64,000 nucleotides of DNA from Deltaproteobacteria bacterium (GCA_002731275.1 PCBK01000189.1:62001-126000); one strand, 5' to 3'; shown: positions 35,084 through 44,906, counted from the stretch's first letter. Notes: a model not told the origin generated them from the sequence alone. Program-made: numbers and translations.

Positions 35084-37591
35084 ATGTTGGGAACACTCAA
35101 AAGGTACACACAATGGCTACACACAAGATGGCCCGCAGGTGAGGTAGAAAAGCTTCCAACAGTGAAAGAGGACGGCTCGACGAACGTGCCTGGCTTGTTC
35201 ATCGTTGGAGATTTGACGGGAATTCCGCTGCTCAAGTTTTCGTCAGATACAGGCGCTCGTGTCGTTCAACAGCTACTGGCAGACCCCGAGTTTCACAGAG
35301 AACGTGAACAAAACAAACGCGATGATATCGCAGACCTCGTGATCATCGGTGGCGGTGTCTCTGGCATGGCAGCCGCCATTGAGGCACAAAAATTCGATCT
35401 ACGTTATCGTTTCTTCGAAGCATCCGCCCCCTTCTCCACCATCGCCAACTTCCCAAAGGGAAAGCCCATCTACACCTACCCCACGGACATGACGCCACGT
35501 GGTGATCTACAATTTACGGCAGATATCAAAGAAGATTTACTCGCGGAGATGAAGGCCCAAACCCTCGACAAAGGGATCCAACCAGAGATCGCACGCGCCG
35601 AACACATCCAACGCAAAGGCAAACAGCTCGAAGTCCACATGGCCAACGGAGACACAATCCTCGCGAGCAAAGTCATCGTCGCGATCGGTCGGTCCGGAAG
35701 CTTTCGAAAACTCGACGTGCCCGGCGAAGAGCGTGGAAAGGTCTCAAACAGGTTACACGATCCAAAAGAGTTTGAAGGCAAGCATGTCCTCATCGTCGGT
35801 GGAGGAGACAGCGCTCTTGAGGCCGCAATCGCCCTCGTCCAAGGCGGCGCACATGTGACCCTCTCCTACCGAAAGGAGAGCTTCTCGCGGCCAAAACCGG
35901 AGAACATCGAGAAGCTCCACCAGATCGCCGCAGACAACAAAGCAGAGGTCGCCATCGAGACACCTGTCTCGGAGAGAATGACGACAGCCTCAGGCGCCTT
36001 CATGGGCATCAACAACGCCGGAAGTTTGCAGCTCCAGCTCGGCAGTCAGGTCCAAAAGATAGAAGAGAAGACAGTCACACTTAAGACACAAGGTGGAGCT
36101 GCCCAAACATTCTCCAATGACGCAGTCTTTACGATGCTTGGACGTGAAGCTCCCCTCGATTTTTTCCGCCGCAGCGGCGTCCACATCACAGGAGAACTCC
36201 GCCCTCTCGACTGGACGTTGTTGGCGCTCTTCTTTGGCTTCTGTATCTTCTTGTACAATTGGAAAGCCGGCGCGAGCCTCACACAATATTTCCAACAACA
36301 AAAATGGTTCCCCTTCCAAATGCCGACACTGCTCGGCAGTATTAGCACAGGCTTTGCGAGTATGGTCGCGGATAAATCGACCTTTTTGGGGACACTCGCC
36401 ATCACCATCAAGAAACCCGGCTTTTACTACACCCTCGCGTATTGCTTTTGCGTCGTCTTCTTCGGCTTCAAACGAATCGCGAGACGAAAAACCCCTTATG
36501 TCCGCGCACAGACATACTCCCTCATGCTCTTTCAACTGATCCCACTCTTCCTGCTGCCCTATATCGTTCTCCCCTACATGGGCAACAGCGGCTGGTTCGA
36601 TGCAGGAGTCGGTAAAAGTGTCGCAGATGCGTTGTTTCCCGTCGTCAACTACGGCCATGGGCGTGAATACTGGCGAGCTTTTGGCTTGATCCTCGCGTGG
36701 CCGTTGTTTGTCTGGAATGTCTTCACAGATCAGCCGATGTGGTGGTGGCTCGGCATTAGTATCGTACAGACCTTCGTGATCATTCCTGGGATGGTCTTTT
36801 TGTGGGGGAAAGGAGCCTATTGTGGCTGGGTCTGTTCGTGTGGTGCCCTCGCCGAAACACTTGGTGATGAGCACAGGCACAAGATGCCTCACGGCGCGAT
36901 CTGGAACCGCGTGAATATGCTTGGGCAGGTGGTCTTGTGGGTCGCCTTTCTGCTCCTCGCGACGCGCATACTCAGCTGGACCATGCCCGGGACTTGGCTG
37001 GGTGGACAGCTCAAATCATTTTACGCAGGACTTCTACAAAACTGGAAGTTATGGGGCGTACAGCTCAACTACAAATGGATCGTCGATGTGTTGCTCGCAG
37101 GGATCGTGGGGATCGGTCTTTACTTTTGGTACAGTGGGCGCGTTTGGTGTCGATTCGCTTGTCCCCTCGCCGCGTTGATGCACATCTACGCTCGTTTCAG
37201 TCGCTTTCGCATCTTCGCGGAAAAGAAAAAATGTATATCTTGTAACGTCTGCACAACGGTCTGTCACCAAGGCATCGACATTATGAACTTTGCCAACAAG
37301 GGACTCCCCATGGAAGATCCCGAGTGTGTCCGCTGTAGTGCATGTGTCCAATCTTGTCCAACAGGTGTGCTGCAATTTGGACAGCTCGATCTCAAAACAG
37401 GAAATATACTTGCGCTCGATACACTCGCAGCTTCGCCTGTCATAATGGCTGAGCGGACAGCCAACACACCCACAAAAAGACAAGCACAACCACAAGATAC
37501 AATCGTCGACCCTCCATCCATCGACAAGGAACAACAGACACTCATCGACGCAGAGGAGTTTCCATCAACGCAAACGGAAAATGACACATGA
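35084..37591 (+). CDS. FAD-dependent oxidoreductase fused to NapH/NosR-like membrane polyferredoxin
   Basis: 835 residues from the ATG at 35084 (GAGG seven bases upstream); an ATG two codons earlier is possible. Numbering here counts from that earlier ATG. Residues about 35-70 (PGLFIVGDLTGIPLLKFSSDTGARV) look like the C-terminal end of a thioredoxin-reductase-like flavoprotein. A full FAD/NAD(P)H module follows, with GGGVSG at 91-96 and GGGDS at 241-245. Several membrane helices (about 385-680) come next, with CGWVCSCGAL near 583 and CRFACP near 690, then two ferredoxin-type clusters: CISCNVCTTVCHQG (from 719) and CVRCSACVQSCPTG (from 750). The fusion predicts electron flow between NAD(P)H and a membrane or periplasmic acceptor through FAD and two 4Fe-4S centres. 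No partner gene identifies the acceptor. Confidence 0.85.
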   Translation: MLGTLKRYTQWLHTRWPAGEVEKLPTVKEDGSTNVPGLFIVGDLTGIPLLKFSSDTGARVVQQLLADPEFHREREQNKRDDIADLVIIGGGVSGMAAAIEAQKFDLRYRFFEASAPFSTIANFPKGKPIYTYPTDMTPRGDLQFTADIKEDLLAEMKAQTLDKGIQPEIARAEHIQRKGKQLEVHMANGDTILASKVIVAIGRSGSFRKLDVPGEERGKVSNRLHDPKEFEGKHVLIVGGGDSALEAAIALVQGGAHVTLSYRKESFSRPKPENIEKLHQIAADNKAEVAIETPVSERMTTASGAFMGINNAGSLQLQLGSQVQKIEEKTVTLKTQGGAAQTFSNDAVFTMLGREAPLDFFRRSGVHITGELRPLDWTLLALFFGFCIFLYNWKAGASLTQYFQQQKWFPFQMPTLLGSISTGFASMVADKSTFLGTLAITIKKPGFYYTLAYCFCVVFFGFKRIARRKTPYVRAQTYSLMLFQLIPLFLLPYIVLPYMGNSGWFDAGVGKSVADALFPVVNYGHGREYWRAFGLILAWPLFVWNVFTDQPMWWWLGISIVQTFVIIPGMVFLWGKGAYCGWVCSCGALAETLGDEHRHKMPHGAIWNRVNMLGQVVLWVAFLLLATRILSWTMPGTWLGGQLKSFYAGLLQNWKLWGVQLNYKWIVDVLLAGIVGIGLYFWYSGRVWCRFACPLAALMHIYARFSRFRIFAEKKKCISCNVCTTVCHQGIDIMNFANKGLPMEDPECVRCSACVQSCPTGVLQFGQLDLKTGNILALDTLAASPVIMAERTANTPTKRQAQPQDTIVDPPSIDKEQQTLIDAEEFPSTQTENDT

Positions 37592-37637
37592 CAAGAGGGG
37601 ATCATCTTTGAGGATGTTTATAGTAGGGGAGAGGGTT

Positions 37638-39122
37638 TCACTCGGGATTTGCGATAAGATCGAGCACTGAGGAAGAAGCAGAGTCAAGAGAGGGTGAGGA
37701 AGAGGGAATTCTGGGGGGCGCTGAGCCCACACCATCGATGAACACAAAACATCCAGCGTGCTCCTCAAAAGAGCGGGCTTTCTCAAGCGCCCGCTGGGCC
37801 TCTGTCGGACACGCCAACTCAGTTCCATGCTCAGCGTGGGCAAGGGAGCCACCAATGGACACCGAGATGTGTTCCTGTTGTCCTTGGAGGGTAAAGGGGC
37901 GCTCTAACTCTCGTTGAATCTCCTGTGCTACAGAAGTCAGGCTTACAGGGGTCCCAAATCCTTCGAGCAGAATGGAGAAACCTTTTGCCTGGGACCAGGA
38001 GAGCGAGTCCGTTGCACGGATACAAATTTGTATCCGACGGACAATCTCTCGCAAGAGTTGGCGTTTGATACGTTGTCCGAGACGCGCTTCGATCTCGGGC
38101 AGAGATTCGACGTGCAAGCACAATACACCGTAGTGAAAGTCAGAGAAGTGTGATTTTCGCAGATGCGCTTGTGAGAGGCGATCTTGTAAGATATGTTCGG
38201 GAAGAGATTGTGCGAGCGGCTCACTAGAACGGACTTGTGTGATATCGCGCATGGAACCTGCGAGACGGATCGCTTCTCCGTCATTATCAAAGCTGGCAAC
38301 TCCCCGGCAAGATACCCACCTGTATGCTCCTTCATGATCGAGCAGACGATGCTCGTGGAGAAAACACGAGGTCTTTCCTTCGAGATGTTCACGGATCGCA
38401 GCCCGTAGCGAACGAAGATCCTCTGCATGAACGCGTTCAAACCACAAGTCGTTGCTGCCGTTCGCTTCCACTTCGGGGAACCCAAGAATACCATGCCATC
38501 GAGCAGAGAGGTGAAGTTGGCCGCTGCGCAGGTTCCAATCCCACAGCCCATCATGCGCTCCTCGTGCGGCGAGAGCATAGCGCTCTTCGGATTCGCGGTG
38601 GGCAAGCTCAGCACGACGTGCTCTCAGTTGTGTGCGGATACGTGCGAGCGCGACGGGAAAATCCACGGGTTTTGTGACGTAATCATTGGCTCCTCGTTCG
38701 AGACCATCAATAATATCATCACTTGAAGCTTTGGCCGTGACCAAGATTACCGGCAACTCGGACATAGAGTACATTTGCCGGAGCGTTTGCAGCACCTGCA
38801 ATCCATCGATGTCAGGCATCATAATATCGAGCAACACGAGATCAAACTCGCGCTCACGAAAGAGTTGCAGCGCTTCAAACCCATTTGTTGCGATATCAAC
38901 GTGATAACCGCACTTTTCGAGGCGCCTTTTGAGCAGCTTGCGGTTGAGTTCACTGTCATCAACAACCAACAATGAGCCTACATCTTCTATGTACTGTCGA
39001 CGGTTCAAGTCTACCATCCCACTATCCACAACGGCTTGAAAAAACAGAATGTCATCTTTGCTCGCTTTGAGATCTGCGCTCAGGCAGTCGGATGTTTTTG
39101 GTTGCACATATGAGACAAACAA
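37638..39122 (-). CDS. Response regulator with PAS and degenerate GGDEF domains
   Basis: 494 residues from the TTG at 39122; an ATG at 39017 would remove 35 poorly conserved residues and is also plausible. The receiver domain (about 50-170) has LLVVDDSELN, DLVLLDIMMPDIDG and a KP motif. A PAS domain with PAC-like end follows (about 185-310: GAHDGLWDWNLRSGQLHLS ... MRDIT). The C-terminal part (about 330-470) has diguanylate-cyclase layout, but the GGDEF signature is replaced by AKGFS (in SQAKGFSILLEG). It is therefore almost certainly not a cyclase and may bind GTP or a protein instead. No cognate kinase is next to it. Confidence 0.82.
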   Translation of the reverse strand: MFVSYVQPKTSDCLSADLKASKDDILFFQAVVDSGMVDLNRRQYIEDVGSLLVVDDSELNRKLLKRRLEKCGYHVDIATNGFEALQLFREREFDLVLLDIMMPDIDGLQVLQTLRQMYSMSELPVILVTAKASSDDIIDGLERGANDYVTKPVDFPVALARIRTQLRARRAELAHRESEERYALAARGAHDGLWDWNLRSGQLHLSARWHGILGFPEVEANGSNDLWFERVHAEDLRSLRAAIREHLEGKTSCFLHEHRLLDHEGAYRWVSCRGVASFDNDGEAIRLAGSMRDITQVRSSEPLAQSLPEHILQDRLSQAHLRKSHFSDFHYGVLCLHVESLPEIEARLGQRIKRQLLREIVRRIQICIRATDSLSWSQAKGFSILLEGFGTPVSLTSVAQEIQRELERPFTLQGQQEHISVSIGGSLAHAEHGTELACPTEAQRALEKARSFEEHAGCFVFIDGVGSAPPRIPSSSPSLDSASSSVLDLIANPE

Positions 39123-39357
39123 TCCGCCTGCCGATTGGGTGGCGGGATCGATTCAAGAGTGTAACAAACTGGCATAAGATGAGCCAGAAAGAACCAACAT
39201 AACACGATCCCGTGCCTCCAACAAAGCATTATCCTTGTGATGCGTTATGTTCTCATATCGATTCGTAATCAACTGTAAAGAATCAAGTTGGAGAGATGAT
39301 AAAGTGATGGAAAGCGGGGAGTGAGGGAATGTTGAAGAAAACGACCTGAGGAAAAAA

Positions 39358-40587
39358 CTACAACTGCCCTTTGGCGGCTTTACGCCAATACATCCACGGA
39401 TTGATATACCGACTCTTCAGCCATGAGAGATAGCCTTCTTCCTCAGAGCCCATAGACACAGCGACCTGCTCATTTTCGTAATCGAACCCGGTCAACAGCG
39501 CCTGTTTGTTTGCAGAGCTGAGTGAGACAGAGGCATGTCCGTCGTATTTTTTGAAGGTCCCTGGCCCTTTCCCCTTGAGGGTCGCGAGTAAGTTATACGC
39601 AACGATGGGCGCTTGACCTTCTGCAGCAGCATCGACTCTGGGGATCGGGAGCGCGAGCGCGTCACCTATCCCAAAGTAGTACTTTTGCTTTTTGTGTTGG
39701 AGGGTGTGCTGATCGACCGCCATCAATCCTTTGCTATCGCCCGTGCGGGCAGCGAGCTTGGCTTTGTTGAGCGGCTCAGGTGGGATCAGAGCAGGTGTAA
39801 CGTGCAGGAGGTCGTAATCAAGCTCAAGAGTCTCACCGCTCGCCTTCCCTTTTTCGTTGAGTTGATCGAAGACGATGGTGCGCTTGTCAGCGTCGATCGA
39901 CTTAAAGCCATGGTTAAAATGAAGCTCAACACCTTTTTGTTTCGCGATGGCTTCGAGCTTTTCTCTGATCTTTGTAGATGGAAAGAGATCGGGTCGAATC
40001 GCGACAAAGTGGAAAGACGATTTGTCACGTAGGCCTTTTTTGCGGAGCACGTCGTCCAATAAAAACAAAAAGCGCTGTGCAGCCTCTTCACCTTTGAGTT
40101 GGCTCATCATCGCAAAGACGACCTTCCCACCTTCAAAGGAGTTCACCATCTTTTGTGTCGCGCGTGCGTTTTCCAAATCGAGGGTGTGACAGATGCCATT
40201 TTCACCAACGAGCGCATCGACACCCTTCATCGACTTCTTCCAGTTGGGGACGAGTCCGTCAGCCCAAACGAGGAACTCAAATGGGATCTCACGACCACTC
40301 TCCAAAATCACGACCTTCTTTTTGGGATCGAGCTTTTTGAGACCTTGTCTTGCCCAGTTGATCTGTTTGGGGAGCACATCTGCGAGTGGCTTCGAGACCT
40401 CTTCTGGCGTCGCCAGACCTGCAGCCAACCAGGGTAACAGAGGCTCATACACATGCGATGTTGAAGGCTCTACGATGGTCACATTGGGCCAACGCATCAT
40501 CCGGAAGATCTGGTTTGCGACACGCAAGCCAGCCGAGTTGCCTCCCACAATCACAATCTTTCTTCTCGAATTCGACGTCAACGTCAT
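39358..40587 (-). CDS. Sulfide:quinone reductase-like flavoprotein with a single cysteine
   Basis: 409 residues from the ATG at 40587 (AGGAG seven bases upstream). The FAD-binding GGNSAG is near residue 15. The overall pattern (HVYEPLLPWLAAGLATPEEVSKPLADVLP, LVWADGLVPNW, IGDALALPIPRVDAAAEGQAP) is that of the SQR/NDH-2 branch of two-dinucleotide-binding flavoproteins. Canonical sulfide:quinone reductases use two or three redox cysteines. Here the only cysteine in the whole protein is C133 (GICHTLD), and the position following the second Rossmann strand reads VVFAMMSQL. Sulfide oxidation by the usual mechanism is therefore unlikely. A quinone reductase acting on NAD(P)H or another donor is possible. 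Confidence 0.8.
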   Translation of the reverse strand: MTLTSNSRRKIVIVGGNSAGLRVANQIFRMMRWPNVTIVEPSTSHVYEPLLPWLAAGLATPEEVSKPLADVLPKQINWARQGLKKLDPKKKVVILESGREIPFEFLVWADGLVPNWKKSMKGVDALVGENGICHTLDLENARATQKMVNSFEGGKVVFAMMSQLKGEEAAQRFLFLLDDVLRKKGLRDKSSFHFVAIRPDLFPSTKIREKLEAIAKQKGVELHFNHGFKSIDADKRTIVFDQLNEKGKASGETLELDYDLLHVTPALIPPEPLNKAKLAARTGDSKGLMAVDQHTLQHKKQKYYFGIGDALALPIPRVDAAAEGQAPIVAYNLLATLKGKGPGTFKKYDGHASVSLSSANKQALLTGFDYENEQVAVSMGSEEEGYLSWLKSRYINPWMYWRKAAKGQL

Positions 40588-40742
40588 CCAAACACTCCTT
40601 GCTCTAACGAGAACATGCAAAACATCACGGACGCACACAACATAACCAAAGACCCCCACCAATGTAAAGACACCCTCACCATTTTTCCACGACACAACCC
40701 GTGAACTCTTGCCCTTTCATCCCACACGACGAGGCCAGACCT

Positions 40743-42947
40743 TCACAACAAGGCCTCCTGTAAACGCCAATCAAGGCGACTACATCGTTTTCTGATCCGG
40801 TCGTTGCTGACTGCGATGTTGAGCGAACGCTTGTCTCCGACAAGCACGACCAATCTCTTGCCACGCGTCATCCCTGTGTACAGGAGATTGCGCTGCAACA
40901 TCACAAAATGCTGAGAGTGGACGGGGATGACAACGGCCGGGTATTCGCTCCCCTGGCTCTTATGGACGCTGATCGCATATGCCAATGTCAGCTCGTCGAT
41001 ATCGGTCCTATCATAGGCAACCGCGCGCCCATCAAAGAGCACCGTCATCTTGATCTCTTTTGCATCGATCTCCTCGATCACACCAACATCACCATTAAAG
41101 ACATCCTTATCGTAGTTGTTTCTCATCTGTAGCACCCGATCCCCACGAAAGAACTCATTGCCCGAAAAGGATAAGGAGGCACCTTCGTTGCTCAGACGCT
41201 GTTGCAACATCCGATTGAGTGATGTCACACCAATATCTCCCCGGTACATAGGGGAAATCACCTGGATATCCAGTGGTTGAAAACCAAAACGTTTGGGGAT
41301 CCGTTCACAAACGAGATCGCTGATGATCTGCGCGACCTGTTGGGGCTGACTACGAGGGATAAAGTAAAAATCCAGCAATTGATTGGGCTTAGGAGCAGGA
41401 AGAATCGGCATCAACCCCTGATTGATACGGTGAGCATTTTCGATGATCAACCCATGCTGTGCTTGTCGGAAAATCTGATTGAGGGTGGTGACGGGGATCG
41501 TGTCGGACGCGATCAGATCACTCAGAACATTCCCAGGTCCCACAGAAGGCAGCTGATCGACATCTCCAACAAACACGAGTTGTGCGTGTTCAGGGACCGC
41601 ACGAATGAGCGCGTAAAAGAGGAAGATATCGATCATGGAGGCTTCGTCGACGATCACAAAGTCAGCGCGCAGAGGGTTGTCTTTGTCCTTCATAAAACGA
41701 AACTCATGTGGAGAGAAGTCGAGCAAGCGGTGCAGTGTTTTGGCTTGCTCTCCAGTCGCTTCCCCCAGTCTTTTTGCCGCCCGCCCTGTTGGAGCCGCCA
41801 GCAAAATATCCGCCCCCTGTTCCTTGATCAACTCACACACAGCCCTGATGATCGTGGTCTTCCCTGTACCGGGTCCTCCTGTGATGATCGACACAGGCGA
41901 ACACAGCGCCATCTCCACAGCCTGACGCTGCGCAGGAGCGAGCTGGATGCGAAATTTCTTCTCGAAGAGATCGACAGCTTTATCAAAAGAAGATGGTGTC
42001 TTGAGCGTGTGGCGATTGAGCAACTTGAGCAACGCAGAGGACGCCCCACGCTCACACGCCGCGAGCACGCTGCGAAAAACGGCGACGTCGTCTTCTTCGA
42101 AGGGTTCAAGCCAAATCTCTTGTCGACCTTCCAGGACCGCGATCGCTTCGGTGAGCTTTTCGATCGAAATACCAAGTTCCTTGTGGACTTCCGCAAGCAA
42201 GCTCGTTTGAGGATAGAACACGTGCCCTTGGTCGCTCATCATTTGCAGATGAAACAGGATACCGGCTTCGGCGCGAAATGGACTGTCAAAAGGCAACCCT
42301 AGTGATTGTGCGATCTGATCGGCTGAACGAAACCCAATCCCACGAATGTCCGTCGCCAAGCGATAGGGGTTATCGCGCAATAAACCAATCGTCTCCTGCC
42401 CATAGGTGCGAAAAATCTTGATGGAGTGGTTGAGCGAGATCCCATGTCCCTGCAAAAAGACCATCACCTCCTGTTGAGCTTGGTGCTCTTGCCACGCAGC
42501 ACGGATCTGCATCGCCCGTGACGCGCCGATCCCCTTCACCTCACTTAAACGTTCAGGCTCCTCCTCGATAATGCGCAAGGTATCAAAACCAAAGTAACGA
42601 ACGAGTTGTTTTGCGAGGTGGGGCCCGATCCCCTTCACCATGCCACCGAGATAACGCTGGATTCCCTTGAGGGTAGAGGGCTTGCTTCGCACATAGTGCT
42701 CACAGCGAAATTGTCGACCATATCGAGGATTCTCGCTCCACTGCCCTTGAAGCTGCAATTCTTCGCCTGGCTGGACGTCGAGAAATTTCCCAACAACAGT
42801 GACTGACTCCTCGGTATCATTGAGGATAAGACGCAGGACAGTGTAGGAGGTTTCAGCGTTGCTGTAGACGATCTGGTTGACCGTGCCACGAAGGATCTCA
42901 CGCGGTGTTTGGAAGAGAGAGGCAGTTTGATTGGATGAGGTTTGCAT
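40743..42947 (-). CDS. recD2: ATP-dependent 5'-3' DNA helicase RecD2
   Basis: 734 residues, the stand-alone RecD2 length. The N-terminal OB-like region (GTVNQIVYSNAETSYTVLRL) and helix-hairpin-helix area (GIQRYLGGMVKGIGPHLAKQLVRYFG) are typical. The SF1B motor has Walker A GGPGTGKTT, ILLAAPTGRAAKRL, VDEASMIDIFL, FVGDVDQLPSVGPG and the late VHKSQGSEYPAVVIPVH. RecD2 acts in DNA repair and replication-fork processing without RecB or RecC. It ends 155 bases before the SQR-like gene. Confidence 0.95.
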   Translation of the reverse strand: MQTSSNQTASLFQTPREILRGTVNQIVYSNAETSYTVLRLILNDTEESVTVVGKFLDVQPGEELQLQGQWSENPRYGRQFRCEHYVRSKPSTLKGIQRYLGGMVKGIGPHLAKQLVRYFGFDTLRIIEEEPERLSEVKGIGASRAMQIRAAWQEHQAQQEVMVFLQGHGISLNHSIKIFRTYGQETIGLLRDNPYRLATDIRGIGFRSADQIAQSLGLPFDSPFRAEAGILFHLQMMSDQGHVFYPQTSLLAEVHKELGISIEKLTEAIAVLEGRQEIWLEPFEEDDVAVFRSVLAACERGASSALLKLLNRHTLKTPSSFDKAVDLFEKKFRIQLAPAQRQAVEMALCSPVSIITGGPGTGKTTIIRAVCELIKEQGADILLAAPTGRAAKRLGEATGEQAKTLHRLLDFSPHEFRFMKDKDNPLRADFVIVDEASMIDIFLFYALIRAVPEHAQLVFVGDVDQLPSVGPGNVLSDLIASDTIPVTTLNQIFRQAQHGLIIENAHRINQGLMPILPAPKPNQLLDFYFIPRSQPQQVAQIISDLVCERIPKRFGFQPLDIQVISPMYRGDIGVTSLNRMLQQRLSNEGASLSFSGNEFFRGDRVLQMRNNYDKDVFNGDVGVIEEIDAKEIKMTVLFDGRAVAYDRTDIDELTLAYAISVHKSQGSEYPAVVIPVHSQHFVMLQRNLLYTGMTRGKRLVVLVGDKRSLNIAVSNDRIRKRCSRLDWRLQEALL

Positions 42948-42997
42948 CCTGATATTGACCTGTGGGCCTTGAGCCTGTTGAGAGCGCTGTCAGTGCG

Positions 42998-44455
42998 TTA
43001 TCTTGAAGGTGGCAACCCAGACTTCAAAGAGGAACGCAAGCCAGGAAACTCGATAGAATATCCTGCAGGAAGACGACCTTGCAGTCGGCTATGGAGTGCA
43101 GGGCGGAGCTGTATACGAGCGACATATTCGCGATTTTGTTTGAGGCGTGCGGGCAGTCGGTAGGCAGGAAACCCTTCAAAGACGGGCTTGAGTTTGTAAT
43201 TACTTCGATAACGAGAGCCTTTAAAGGTGTGGTAGAGGAACACCTTCACGCGCATGTTTGGGACCATCATGCCAGTTCTTTTGTCCTGCACAAACACGAC
43301 GATGTCGGAGTTTTTGTAACCTTTCGAAGACGTCGCCACAGGTTTTCCTCTCCACTTGTACACCCTCTGGTGCGGCACCAGCGCGACACCGACGCGATAT
43401 GGTCCACCGGTCCGGATCTGTCCCCCGACCATCGCCGCAGCAAACAAGACGTCATCTCCTGTCACAGGCGAAGCTTTAGGCTTGAGTGAGGCGGAAAATT
43501 GCAACGCGCCACTTTTGTAGTTCGCAGGGAATTGGGCGACAGCAGAACGCAGGAGCGCATAGCGTGTACGCTCTGTTCGTGTCACAGGGAAAGGTGAGAT
43601 CGAGATTTGAAGTGTTGTCAGCGCGCTTTTGGGTGAAGGGACATACCCTGCATACACAGGATATCCTCTCCATACAAAGAACATTTTTTGTGTGGAGAGT
43701 TGTTTCTTCTTTTTGCCATCAAGCAGCTCGACGGAGACATCTGTCCCAGAGAGCGGGACACCAGAGCGAGTATCACGGATCATCGCGTACACCAACCAAC
43801 GCGCACCACGAGAAGGCTTGATCATGTAACGTCGATCGGAGAGATTGACCTCTCTCCAGCGATAGAGGCTCGTAGCAGGTTCTACCCAGATCCCTACGCG
43901 GTAGGGGCCAACAACCTTTTCAGCGATCATCTTTCTCTGCACATCGCTGAGGGTTGCTTTGTAGTCACTGAGCAACGTCGTACGAAGTTCAGAGGGGAGC
44001 TGACCCGTTTGGTGCATCAACGCGTAGGTCATCTGCCCAAGCACTTGTGGGTGGGACTTGCTCTTCATCGCGGAGTGCATTTTGGAGAGTGATTCTCCCA
44101 AGTGTTTGGCCGCCTCCGGATCTTGTTTTTTGAGTGTTTTTGAAATCGATGCGAAAGCTTTTTGTGCTCGCCCCAGCGCCGCTTTCGCCTTGTGGAAATC
44201 CGTCCAACTGCGGATTTTTCCGTTGTGATAGGCTTTTTGGTAGATCTCTTGTGCCTGCTTCAGCGAAAACATCACATCACCCATCACGGTGGAGATCTTT
44301 TTGGTCGAAGTTTTTCGTGCAGCCGCTTTCTTCGCGAGTGCTTGCTTCTTTGTGTTCTTGCTTCCAGATGCCAGACTTTCCTGTGCCTTGCGGCAATTGA
44401 CTCCAACCAACGTCGTGGCACACACAACACATATCACCATTATTGTACGTAGCAT
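42998..44455 (-). CDS. Exported protein with internally duplicated domain, unknown function
   Basis: 485 residues from the ATG at 44455 (GGGAG five bases upstream). A signal peptide (MVICVVCATTLVGVNC) is followed by a Lys-rich helical region (about 20-150). Two related beta-rich domains each begin GPYRVGI/V and carry an aromatic YRWRE or YKWRG, then VYAMIRDTRSGVPLSGTDVSVELLDG or VVFVQDKRTGMMVPNMRVKVFLYH, and end with RGYPVYAGYVP or EGFPAYRLPA. The duplication is clear by eye. The Cys near the signal end has Asn at -1, so lipidation is uncertain. The family is not recognised. It lies 50 bases upstream of recD2 on the same strand. Confidence 0.7.
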   Translation of the reverse strand: MLRTIMVICVVCATTLVGVNCRKAQESLASGSKNTKKQALAKKAAARKTSTKKISTVMGDVMFSLKQAQEIYQKAYHNGKIRSWTDFHKAKAALGRAQKAFASISKTLKKQDPEAAKHLGESLSKMHSAMKSKSHPQVLGQMTYALMHQTGQLPSELRTTLLSDYKATLSDVQRKMIAEKVVGPYRVGIWVEPATSLYRWREVNLSDRRYMIKPSRGARWLVYAMIRDTRSGVPLSGTDVSVELLDGKKKKQLSTQKMFFVWRGYPVYAGYVPSPKSALTTLQISISPFPVTRTERTRYALLRSAVAQFPANYKSGALQFSASLKPKASPVTGDDVLFAAAMVGGQIRTGGPYRVGVALVPHQRVYKWRGKPVATSSKGYKNSDIVVFVQDKRTGMMVPNMRVKVFLYHTFKGSRYRSNYKLKPVFEGFPAYRLPARLKQNREYVARIQLRPALHSRLQGRLPAGYSIEFPGLRSSLKSGLPPSR

Positions 44456-44557
44456 TTTCACTCCCGCTTCCTTCACATACACGAAACACAACAACGTATG
44501 TAAATCGTTACATCACTATCCAAAGAATGATATCCGCACACACTGCCATGTCGACAG

Positions 44558-44587
44558 TATATACAAAACATCCACCCCAAATGTAAA
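44558..44587 (-). promoter_or_regulatory. Candidate promoter of the duplicated-domain protein gene
   Basis: On the minus strand, TTTACA (44582-44587), 18 bases, then TATATA (44558-44563). The -35 is five of six and the -10 four of six. About 100 bases before the start at 44455. Confidence 0.35.
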
Positions 44588-44906
44588 ATGAATGCCATGC
44601 CAAGACACCCTCATCCACATCAAAGGTGACAACAATCTGCTTATGGAGACACTCCTAAGCAAATCAAATGCCAAATCACCCCCACCTGGATATTGTGAAG
44701 AAATCGCAAAAACAAAAGAGCACTTACTCTCATTATCACCCTACACACCACACCTGACAGAGCATGTCATATATATACGAAACTTTACACTTTATCTCCA
44801 GAGACACAAGCATCACCCCCTCATAAACGCAAAGAAAACCCCATTCCATCTTTAAGAACAAAGACATACAAAAACAACTTGGAGCGGTAACCTACATACC
44901 TACGAG

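Noticed and set aside
40731..40757. GAGGCC/GGCCTC inverted repeat at the end of recD2 as a terminator
   Set aside because: Arms are 15 bases apart, partly inside the coding region, with no T-run.
41277..42302. 341-codon plus-strand frame opposite recD2
   Set aside because: Antisense shadow; recD2 motifs are complete on the minus strand.
44592..44855. 87-codon frame in the long gap before ftsW
   Set aside because: No ribosome site, no recognisable domain, and composition of untranslated AT-rich sequence.
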